Assembly: GCF_016916835.1 (NCBI RefSeq)
Contig: NZ_JAFFIX010000003.1
Span: forward strand, 310,001 to 374,000
DNA length: 64,000 bases
Source: Actinacidiphila bryophytorum
GTDB lineage: Bacteria > Actinomycetota > Actinomycetes > Streptomycetales > Streptomycetaceae
Direction of reading: 5' to 3'
Below are positions 55,908 to 62,540 of this stretch, in pieces. The notes below the pieces were generated by a model. The model was not told the origin of the DNA and searched no databases. It saw only the letters and a program-made list of their open reading frames with translations. Each line of letters begins with the position of its first letter. The stretch's first letter is position 1. The translations under genes were made by a program, and so were the position numbers.

Positions 55908-56258
55908 GTGACCAACCTGATCGAGGGCGTCAACAGCGCGTCCCTGCGCACCGACATCCCGGCCTTCCGCCCCGGTGACACCATCAACGTCCACGTGCGC
56001 GTCATCGAGGGCAACCGCTCCCGTGTGCAGCAGTTCAAGGGCGTCGTCATCCGCCGCCAGGGCGCGGGCGTCAGCGAGACCTTCACCGTCCGCAAGGTCA
56101 GCTTCTCCGTCGGTGTCGAGCGCACCTTCCCCGTGCACACCCCGATCGTCGAGAAGATCGAGGTCGTGACCCGCGGCGACGTCCGCCGTGCCAAGCTGTA
56201 CTACCTCCGTGAGCTGCGCGGCAAGGCCGCGAAGATCAAGGAGAAGCGCGACAACTGA
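55908..56258 (+). CDS. rplS: 50S ribosomal protein L19
   Basis: 116-aa L19 at the 30S-50S interface. It has [20 protein letters not shown] near 14-33, [19 protein letters not shown] near 35-53 and the closing [22 protein letters not shown] at 55908 matches the family start; an upstream in-frame ATG-like start at 55881 has no support. Last gene of the rpsP operon. Confidence 0.97.
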   Translation: MTNLIEGVNSASLRTDIPAFRPGDTINVHVRVIEGNRSRVQQFKGVVIRRQGAGVSETFTVRKVSFSVGVERTFPVHTPIVEKIEVVTRGDVRRAKLYYLRELRGKAAKIKEKRDN

Positions 56259-56302
56259 CCGCTCGGCGTATCGGGGCAGCGGCCGGATAAGCTCTGGCCT
56301 CG

Positions 56303-57022
56303 ATGAACACCGAAGCAGCCGTACCGGAACGCGACCGTTCCTCTGCCGCCGACGAGGCGGAACCGGAGGAGCGGTCGCGTTCTGTCGTGCTGCTCTCGGC
56401 CCTTGCGCGTTCCGTGCCTGTGTGGTGGGCCGAATGGCGGCGTACGATCCTGCTCGCGCTCGCCGCTGTGGCCGCGCTGCTGCTGGTCAGCACCTTCGTG
56501 GTGCAGCCCTTCCAAGTGCCCAGCGGCTCCATGGAAGGCACGCTGCGGATCGGTGACCGGGTGCTGGTGGACAAGCTGGCGTACCGCTTCGGCGGGACTC
56601 CGCGGCGGGGGGACGTGATCGTGTTCGACGGCGAGGGGTCGTTCACGGAAGGCGGCGGCACGGACTTCGTCAAACGGGTGATCGGCGTCGGCGGCGACCG
56701 CGTCACCTGCTGCGACCCCCAGGGCCGGCTGCTGGTCAACGGCCACCCGCTGGACGAGGGCTACCTTTATCCCGGCGACACGCCCTCCCGGGTACCGTTC
56801 GACATCGTGGTTCCGGACGGAAGACTCTGGGTGATGGGCGACCATCGCGACGACTCGCGCGACTCGCGCGACCACCTCGGCGATCCCGGCGGCGGCACCG
56901 TTCCCGTGGGCAAGGTGATCGGCCGGGCCGACTGGGTCGGCTGGCCCGTCGGCCACTGGACCCGGCTGCGCCGCCCCGCCGCCTTCGCCGCGATCCCCGC
57001 CCCGGCCGGCGCACATGGGTAG
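56303..57022 (+). CDS. sipW: Type I signal peptidase (SipW-like)
   Basis: 239-aa membrane serine protease that removes signal peptides. N-terminal TM helix about 48-67; catalytic Ser76 in QVPSGSMEG; Lys124 in FVKRVIGVGGD; box D and E regions YLYPGDTPS and GRLWVMGDHRDDSRDSRDH. No C-terminal TM helix. TAAGCT at 56288-56293 may be the -10 of a nearly leaderless mRNA. First of four adjacent paralogues, named by order as in S. lividans; the next gene overlaps by 8 nt. Confidence 0.93.
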   Translation: MNTEAAVPERDRSSAADEAEPEERSRSVVLLSALARSVPVWWAEWRRTILLALAAVAALLLVSTFVVQPFQVPSGSMEGTLRIGDRVLVDKLAYRFGGTPRRGDVIVFDGEGSFTEGGGTDFVKRVIGVGGDRVTCCDPQGRLLVNGHPLDEGYLYPGDTPSRVPFDIVVPDGRLWVMGDHRDDSRDSRDHLGDPGGGTVPVGKVIGRADWVGWPVGHWTRLRRPAAFAAIPAPAGAHG

Positions 57023-58163
57023 CCGCGGCAAGGCGCGTCCGGCCGCGGGCCGGGCGCGCGAGGCGGCTCCCGAGCAGGAGGCGCCCGACGACTCCCAGCC
57101 GCCGAGACTGCCGGGCCACACCCGGATCGAGCGGCGCCGGCTGGCCCGCAAGGTCCGCCGCAAGCGGCGGCGCTCGCTGGCCAAGGAGGTGCCGCTGCTG
57201 GTCATGGTGGCCCTGCTGATCGCCCTGGTGCTCAAGACCTTCCTGCTGCAGGCGTTCGTGATCCCGTCCGGGTCGATGGAGCAGACCATCAAGATCGGCG
57301 ACCGGGTGCTGGTCGACAAGCTCACCCCCTGGTTCGGCTCCGAGCCGCACCGCGGTGACGTCGTCGTCTTCAAGGACCCCGGCACCTGGCTCAAGGGCGA
57401 GCCGGCGCCCAAACCCGACCCGGTGGTCGTCAAGCAGGTCAAGCAGGTCCTGACCTTCATCGGGCTGCTGCCCGCCACCGGCGAGCAGGACCTGATCAAG
57501 CGGGTCATCGGGGTCGGCGGCGACACCGTCGAGTGCTGCGACGCCCAGGGCCGGCTGCTGGTCAACGGCAAGCCCATCGACGAGCGCTATCTGTATCCGG
57601 GAAATCCACCCTCATTGACGAAATTCGTCAGGAAGGTGCCGCAGGGCCGGCTGTGGGTGATGGGCGACCACCGCTCCGACTCGGCCGACTCGCGGTACCA
57701 CATGGACGAGCCCGGGGGCGGCACCATCTCGGAGAGTCTGGTGGTCGGACGGGCTTTTGCGATCGGCTGGCCGATCGGCCACTGGCAGCGGCTCAAGGAG
57801 CCGTCAACCTTCTCCGCGGTGCCGGCCCCGGGGTCGGCCGCCGCGGGAGCCACAGCTGAGCCCACTAGTGTGGGCTCGGCCAACAACGGTCAAAGGACGA
57901 ACCAGCTACCGACTCCTGCGGAACTCTCGCTCGTTATGGGAGTGGCGGGCCTGCGCCGGATGGGGCGCGGGCGGCGGACTGGAGTGAGGAGTGGATGTGG
58001 GGGACCTGGTGGTCGGCGCACGGTCTGGACCCGGCGAGCCCGAGAAGCGGGATGCCGAGGTGCCCCCTGCCGACGAATCGGCGGCAGACGCCGCGGTCCC
58101 CGGACACCCCCCGGCCGGGCCGGTCTACGACGACGGTGCGGACATGGCTCCCGCCAAGCCTGA
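57015..58163 (+). CDS. sipX: Type I signal peptidase (SipX-like), long 3' overlap with sipY
   Basis: 382-aa signal peptidase. A basic N-terminus (RRRLARKVRRKRRRS) precedes TM1 near 58-77; Ser87 is in VIPSGSMEQ and Lys162 in LIKRVIGVGGD; GRLWVMGDHRSDSADSRYH follows. After about residue 300 the family similarity ends; residues about 320-382 are Arg/Gly/Cys-rich and are encoded by DNA that is also the start of sipY in another frame, a 173-bp overlap. SipX of S. lividans is about 320 aa, so the tail may arise from a lost stop or a frameshift. A TGA in another frame occurs at 57985. Confidence 0.85.
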   Translation: MGSRGKARPAAGRAREAAPEQEAPDDSQPPRLPGHTRIERRRLARKVRRKRRRSLAKEVPLLVMVALLIALVLKTFLLQAFVIPSGSMEQTIKIGDRVLVDKLTPWFGSEPHRGDVVVFKDPGTWLKGEPAPKPDPVVVKQVKQVLTFIGLLPATGEQDLIKRVIGVGGDTVECCDAQGRLLVNGKPIDERYLYPGNPPSLTKFVRKVPQGRLWVMGDHRSDSADSRYHMDEPGGGTISESLVVGRAFAIGWPIGHWQRLKEPSTFSAVPAPGSAAAGATAEPTSVGSANNGQRTNQLPTPAELSLVMGVAGLRRMGRGRRTGVRSGCGGPGGRRTVWTRRAREAGCRGAPCRRIGGRRRGPRTPPGRAGLRRRCGHGSRQA

Positions 58164-59223
58164 CCCGGCGGCGGGCGGCAGCCCCGCCAAGGACGCATGG
58201 GAGGCGGACCCGGCGGTGGGCTCCGGGCTGCCCGGGAACGGTCTGCCGGGGCACGGCGTGCCCGGGCCTGGCGTGCCCGGCAGCGGCCCGCAGGGCGGCG
58301 GTCTGCCCGCGAACGGCATTCCGGCGATGGCCGGCGGCGTTCCCGGCGAGCCGGTCGGCCCGGTCGGCCCCGCAGGACCGGGGCGTGACCCGGACGACGA
58401 CGAGGACGAGGGGCGGCCCGCGCACGGCCGCAAGCAGCGGTCGTTCTGGAAGGAGCTGCCGCTGCTGATCGGCATCGCCCTGGTGCTGGCGCTGCTGATC
58501 AAGACCTTCCTGGTGCAGGCCTTCTCCATCCCGTCGGACTCGATGAACAACACCCTGCTCAAGGGCGACCGGGTGCTGGTCGACAAGCTCACCCCGTGGT
58601 TCGGCTCCACGCCGACCCGCGGCGAGGTCGTCGTCTTCCACGACCCGGGGGGCTGGCTGCCGGAGAACCCCTCGCCGAGCAGCAACGTGGTGGTGCGCGG
58701 CCTGCAGAAGGGCCTGAGCTTCATCGGTCTGATGCCGTCCGCCGACGAGAAGGACCTGATCAAGCGGGTGATCGGGGTCGGCGGCGACACCGTGTCGTGC
58801 AAGGGCACGGGACCGGTGATGGTCAACGGCAAGGCGCTGGACGAGCCGTACATCTTCCCGGGCAACACCGCGTGCAGCCCCGAGGTGCCCTTCACCGTGC
58901 ACGTACCCAAGGGCAGGATCTGGGTGATGGGCGACCACCGCCAGGACTCGCTCGACTCCCGCTTCCATACCACGCTCCCGGGCGGCGGCACCGTCCCGAA
59001 CAGCGACGTGGTGGGCCGCGCCGTCGTGGTGGCCTGGCCGGTCACCCGCTGGGACGTGCTGTCCATCCCCGGGACCTTCTCGCAGCCCGGCATCAATGCC
59101 GCGGCCGGTACGGCCGTCCCCGCGGCGGCCGGCCTCGCGGGCGCCCTGCCGCTGGTGATGTGGCGCAGGCGGCGGCTGCTGTCGAAGGCCGGGCCGGTGC
59201 AGGAGAGCGCGGAAGACTGCTGA
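57991..59223 (+). CDS. sipY: Type I signal peptidase (SipY-like)
   Basis: 410-aa signal peptidase; SipY is the main secretory peptidase in S. lividans. A disordered, acidic, Gly/Pro-rich N-terminal region of about 145 residues precedes TM1 (near 155-176). The catalytic serine is in IPSDSMNN (Asp replaces the usual Gly) at about 184 and the lysine in LIKRVIGVGGD. RIWVMGDHRQDSLDSRFH follows, and a C-terminal hydrophobic segment (AAAGLAGALPLVMW) may be a second TM. GTG 57991 and GTG 57997 both have ribosome sites; the latter (AGGAG, 5 nt) is slightly better. Confidence 0.93.
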   Translation: MDVGDLVVGARSGPGEPEKRDAEVPPADESAADAAVPGHPPAGPVYDDGADMAPAKPDPAAGGSPAKDAWEADPAVGSGLPGNGLPGHGVPGPGVPGSGPQGGGLPANGIPAMAGGVPGEPVGPVGPAGPGRDPDDDEDEGRPAHGRKQRSFWKELPLLIGIALVLALLIKTFLVQAFSIPSDSMNNTLLKGDRVLVDKLTPWFGSTPTRGEVVVFHDPGGWLPENPSPSSNVVVRGLQKGLSFIGLMPSADEKDLIKRVIGVGGDTVSCKGTGPVMVNGKALDEPYIFPGNTACSPEVPFTVHVPKGRIWVMGDHRQDSLDSRFHTTLPGGGTVPNSDVVGRAVVVAWPVTRWDVLSIPGTFSQPGINAAAGTAVPAAAGLAGALPLVMWRRRRLLSKAGPVQESAEDC

Positions 59224-59243
59224 CCGGGGACCGTACCCCCGGG

Positions 59244-59249
59244 TAGGGT
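59244..59249 (+). promoter_or_regulatory. -10 element of sipZ
   Basis: TAGGGT ends 8 nt before the ATG at 59258, and no ribosome site is present. This agrees with the report for S. lividans that sipZ has its own promoter, apart from sipWXY. Confidence 0.5.
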
Positions 59250-59257
59250 TCCGGTCC

Positions 59258-60019
59258 ATGAGCAGCAGCAGCGGTGCGATGACCAGCACCACAGGGAGCA
59301 GCACCGCAGGACGCGGCACAGCCGGCGGCAGGGGAAGACTCGGCCACCGGCTGTCCGGCGCGGTCATCGCGCTGGGGTGTGTGCTCTTCCTGGGCGCCGC
59401 GGTGTGGGCCGCCGTGGTCTACCGCCCCTACACGGTGCCGACGAATTCGATGGTGCCCACCGTGCAGCCCGGCGACCGGCTGCTGGCCCAGAAGGTGTCG
59501 GGCTCCGACGTGCACCGCGGCGACGTGGTGGTCTTCAAGGACAAGCTGTGGGGCAGCGAGCCGCTGGTCAAGCGGGTCGTCGGGGTCGGCGGTGACACGG
59601 TGTCGTGCTGCGACGCCAAGGGCCGGCTCATGGTGAACGGCAAGGCGATCGACGAGACCTACCTCAAGGACGGCGGCCCCGCCTCGCTCGAACCCTTCCG
59701 CACCCGGGTCCCGGCCGGTGAGATATTCCTGCTCGGCGACAACCGCGCGGTCTCCGAGGACTCCCGCATCCACCTGGCGGACGCCGAGGGGGGCTCCGTC
59801 CCGGTCAGCGACGTACGCGCACGGGTGGACGGTGTGGCCTGGCCCGCGTCCCGGATGGGCCTGCTGTCGCCGACTTCCGCCTTCGACGCGGTCCCCGGCA
59901 GCGGGTCCCCCGGGCAGGGGCCGCTCGGCCCGCTCACGATCGCGGTCATCGCCGGAGCCGTGCTGATTCTGGGCGGCGCCGCCTACGACCCGGTGGCCAG
60001 ACTGTTCAGGCGCCGGTGA
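59258..60019 (+). CDS. sipZ: Type I signal peptidase (SipZ-like)
   Basis: 253-aa peptidase with a TM near both ends (about 34-54, and LGPLTIAVIAGAVLILGG near 226-243). Ser64 is in VPTNSMVPTV, a variant of the usual PSGSM box, and Lys105 in LVKRVVGVGGD. The later box reads IFLLGDNRAVSEDSR, nearer the general bacterial LepB than its three neighbours. In S. lividans sipZ starts a separate operon that includes a NUDIX gene; no such gene follows here. Confidence 0.92.
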   Translation: MSSSSGAMTSTTGSSTAGRGTAGGRGRLGHRLSGAVIALGCVLFLGAAVWAAVVYRPYTVPTNSMVPTVQPGDRLLAQKVSGSDVHRGDVVVFKDKLWGSEPLVKRVVGVGGDTVSCCDAKGRLMVNGKAIDETYLKDGGPASLEPFRTRVPAGEIFLLGDNRAVSEDSRIHLADAEGGSVPVSDVRARVDGVAWPASRMGLLSPTSAFDAVPGSGSPGQGPLGPLTIAVIAGAVLILGGAAYDPVARLFRRR

Positions 60020-60113
60020 CCTCCGTGGACGTCCCGGGTGCGCGGAACTTCCGCGCGGTCGTGAGACCGTGTGACGCACAATGGGGGAACGCACGGCTGA
60101 AGGGGAACACACG

Positions 60114-60440
60114 ATGAGCGCCGAGGACCTCGAAAAGTACGAGACCGAGATGGAGCTGAAGCTCTACAGGGAGTACCGCGACGTCGTCGGCCTGTTCAAG
60201 TACGTGATCGAGACCGAACGGCGCTTCTACCTCACCAACGACTACGAGATGCAGGTGCACTCGGTGCAGGGCGAGGTGTTCTTCGAGGTCTCGATGGCCG
60301 ATGCGTGGGTCTGGGACATGTACCGGCCCGCCCGGTTCGTCAAGCAGGTGCGGGTGCTCACGTTCAAGGACGTGAACATCGAGGAGCTGAACAAGGCGGA
60401 TCTGGATCTGCCGTCGGACGACTCGGGCTTCAACGGCTGA
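60114..60440 (+). CDS. DUF2469 protein
   Basis: 108-aa actinobacterial protein of unknown function, orthologous in position to mycobacterial Rv2901c. It starts MSAEDLEKYETEMELKLYRE, followed by a helix-strand pattern (FKYVIETERRFYLTNDYEM; FFEVSMADAWVWDMYRPARFVKQVRV) and an acidic tail. No signal or catalytic motif. ATG at 60114 follows AAGGGGA. Near-universal in this gene order, so it is probably important for growth. Confidence 0.93.
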   Translation: MSAEDLEKYETEMELKLYREYRDVVGLFKYVIETERRFYLTNDYEMQVHSVQGEVFFEVSMADAWVWDMYRPARFVKQVRVLTFKDVNIEELNKADLDLPSDDSGFNG

Positions 60441-60453
60441 GGGCCTTCAGAAG

Positions 60454-60462
60454 TTATCCACA
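60454..60462. promoter_or_regulatory. Consensus DnaA box
   Basis: TTATCCACA, an exact E. coli-type DnaA box, 13 nt after DUF2469 and 67 nt before yraN. Streptomyces DnaA prefers TTGTCCACA but also binds this form. Only one clear box was seen, so this is not an origin. Confidence 0.5.
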
Positions 60463-60472
60463 GGCCGGCGAG

Positions 60473-60485
60473 CAAGATCATCTTG
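60473..60485. promoter_or_regulatory. 13-bp palindrome upstream of yraN-comM-dprA
   Basis: CAAGAT-C-ATCTTG is a perfect palindrome in an otherwise GC-rich gap, 44 nt before the yraN ATG and 11 nt after the DnaA box. Possible operator for the DNA-processing operon. Confidence 0.45.
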
Positions 60486-60528
60486 AGTGGGGCCACCTCT
60501 GTCACAGTGAGTGACGGAGGTGGTACGC

Positions 60529-60891
60529 ATGAACGCACGAGGTGCGCTGGGGCGGTACGGCGAGGAGGTCGCCGTCCGCGCCCTGCAGGCAGCGGGCCTG
60601 ACGGTCCTGGGGCGGAACTGGCGGCACGGCCGCGGCGGTGAGATCGACATCCTCGCGTCCGAGGGCGACGCCCTGGTGGTCTGCGAGGTCAAGACCCGGC
60701 GGGCCGGGCCGTTCCAGCACCCGATGGCGGCGCTGCCCCCGGCGAAGCTGGAGCGGCTGCGGTCGCTGGCCGAGCGATGGACCGCAGAGCGCGGCGGGGC
60801 GCCGCCGGGCGGGGTGCGGATCGACCTGGTCGGCGTGATCCTCCCCGACCGAGGTGCCCCCGCGGTCGAGCATGTGCGGGGGGTGGCGTGA
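60529..60891 (+). CDS. yraN: YraN-family (UPF0102) endonuclease-like protein
   Basis: 120-aa protein of the Holliday-junction-resolvase-like fold. The restriction-endonuclease-type motif is [23 protein letters not shown] near 35-57 (E, D, ExK). The family is nearly universal and always linked to comM/dprA in actinobacteria; nuclease activity is poorly proven. ATG at 60529 follows GGAGG by 8 nt. The stop overlaps the comM start by 1 nt. Confidence 0.95.
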   Translation: MNARGALGRYGEEVAVRALQAAGLTVLGRNWRHGRGGEIDILASEGDALVVCEVKTRRAGPFQHPMAALPPAKLERLRSLAERWTAERGGAPPGGVRIDLVGVILPDRGAPAVEHVRGVA

Positions 60892-62540
60892 TGGGCTTCG
60901 CCCGTACGTGCTCGGTCGCGCTGATCGGCGTCGAGGGAGTGGTCGTCGAGGTCCAGGCCGACCTGGAACCCGGCCTCGCCGCCTTCACCCTGGTCGGCCT
61001 GCCCGACAAGAGCCTGGTCGAGAGCCGGGACCGGGTGCGCGCCGCCATCGTCAACAGCGGCGAGGCCTGGCCGCAGAAGAAGCTGACGGTGGGCCTCAGC
61101 CCGGCGTCCGTGCCCAAGGGCGGCTCGGGCTTCGACCTGGCGGTGGCCTGCGCGCTCCTCGCGGCGAACGAGCGGATCGCGCCCGCGTCGATCGCCGATC
61201 TGATGATGATCGGCGAGCTGGGCCTGGACGGCCGGGTCCGGCCGGTGCGCGGTGTGCTGCCCGCGGTGCTCGCGGCGGCCGAGGCCGGCTACCGGCAGGT
61301 CGTGGTCCCCGAGCGCACCACCGCGGAGGCGTCCCTGGTGCCGGACGTATCGGTGCTCGGGGTGCGCAGCCTGCGGCAGCTGGTGGCGGTGCTCAACGAC
61401 GAGCCCGTCCCCGAGGAGGAGGACGACGGCCCCTACGGCCAGGGCCGCCCCGACCCGATGCTGGCCGGGCTCACCGCCCACGGCGGCGGGGTGGGCTCGG
61501 GACTGCCCGCGGGGCTGAGCGGCACCGGGTCCTGCCGCGGGGACGGCGACCGGCCCGCCGGTCCTGACCTGGCCGACGTGGCGGGCCAGTCCGCGGCCCG
61601 GCTCGCCCTGGAGATCGCCGCGGCGGGCTCACACCACCTGTACCTCAAAGGTCCGCCGGGAGCGGGCAAGACCATGCTGGCCGAGCGGCTGCCCGGCATC
61701 CTGCCTCCGCTGACCCGGCAGGAGTCCCTGGAGGTCACCGCCGTCCACTCGGTGGCCGGCATCCTCCCGGTGGGCCGCCCCCTGGTGGACACCCCGCCCT
61801 TCTGCGCCCCGCACCACTCGGCCACCATGCCCTCGCTGGTCGGCGGCGGCAGCGGACTGCCCAGACCCGGAGCGGTGTCGCTCGCGCACAGGGGAGTGCT
61901 CTTTCTCGACGAAGCGCCGGAATTCACCGTCAAGGCACTCGAAGCGCTGCGCCAACCGCTGGAGTCCGGGCATGTCGTGGTGGCCCGCTCGGCCGGCGTG
62001 ATACGGCTGCCGGCCCACTTCATGCTGGTGCTCGCGGCGAACCCCTGCCCCTGCGGGCGCTATTCACTGCTGGGCGCCGGGTGCGAGTGCTCACCGACGG
62101 CGGTGCGCCGCTACCAGGCCAGGCTGTCCGGGCCGCTGCTCGACCGGGTGGACCTGCGGGTCGAGGTCGAGGCGGTCAGCCGCTCCGAGCTGATCGGCCG
62201 CGGCCCTGGGGAGAGCACCGCGGTCGTCGCCGCCCGGGTGCGGGAGGCCCGGGCGCGGGCCGCCGCCCGCTACGCCGGCACCCCGTGGAGTGCCAACGGC
62301 GACGTCCCCGGGCACGAGCTGCGCACCCGCTGGCCGGTCGCCCCGGGCGCCATGCACCCGGCCGAGCGGGACATGGAGCGCGGGCTGCTCACCGCCCGCG
62401 GCCTCGACCGCGTCCTGCGGGTCGCCTGGACCCTTGCCGACCTGGCAGGCCACGACCGCCCCGACGTCGAGGACGTCAGAGCCGCACTCCACCTGCGCAC
62501 CGGCGTCAGCCGCGGCCCGACCCCGGCCGGCACCCGATGA
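60891..62540 (+). CDS. comM: ComM / YifB magnesium-chelatase-like AAA+ ATPase
   Basis: 549-aa AAA+ branch-migration helicase that widens recombination tracts in natural transformation. N-terminal Lon-like domain (LVGLPDKSLVESRDRVRAAI; SASVPKGGSGFDLA-type), Walker A GPPGAGKTMLAERL near 252-265, Walker B GVLFLDEAPEF near 339-349, arginine finger and zinc site with ANPCPCGRYS and CECSPTAV, C-terminal helical lid. ATG at 60891; GTG at 60888 is also possible. The dprA start overlaps its stop (ATGA). Confidence 0.96.
   Translation: MGFARTCSVALIGVEGVVVEVQADLEPGLAAFTLVGLPDKSLVESRDRVRAAIVNSGEAWPQKKLTVGLSPASVPKGGSGFDLAVACALLAANERIAPASIADLMMIGELGLDGRVRPVRGVLPAVLAAAEAGYRQVVVPERTTAEASLVPDVSVLGVRSLRQLVAVLNDEPVPEEEDDGPYGQGRPDPMLAGLTAHGGGVGSGLPAGLSGTGSCRGDGDRPAGPDLADVAGQSAARLALEIAAAGSHHLYLKGPPGAGKTMLAERLPGILPPLTRQESLEVTAVHSVAGILPVGRPLVDTPPFCAPHHSATMPSLVGGGSGLPRPGAVSLAHRGVLFLDEAPEFTVKALEALRQPLESGHVVVARSAGVIRLPAHFMLVLAANPCPCGRYSLLGAGCECSPTAVRRYQARLSGPLLDRVDLRVEVEAVSRSELIGRGPGESTAVVAARVREARARAAARYAGTPWSANGDVPGHELRTRWPVAPGAMHPAERDMERGLLTARGLDRVLRVAWTLADLAGHDRPDVEDVRAALHLRTGVSRGPTPAGTR

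Noticed and set aside
60454..60462. Replication origin
   Set aside because: One DnaA box only, with no AT-rich unwinding region and no dnaA/dnaN nearby.
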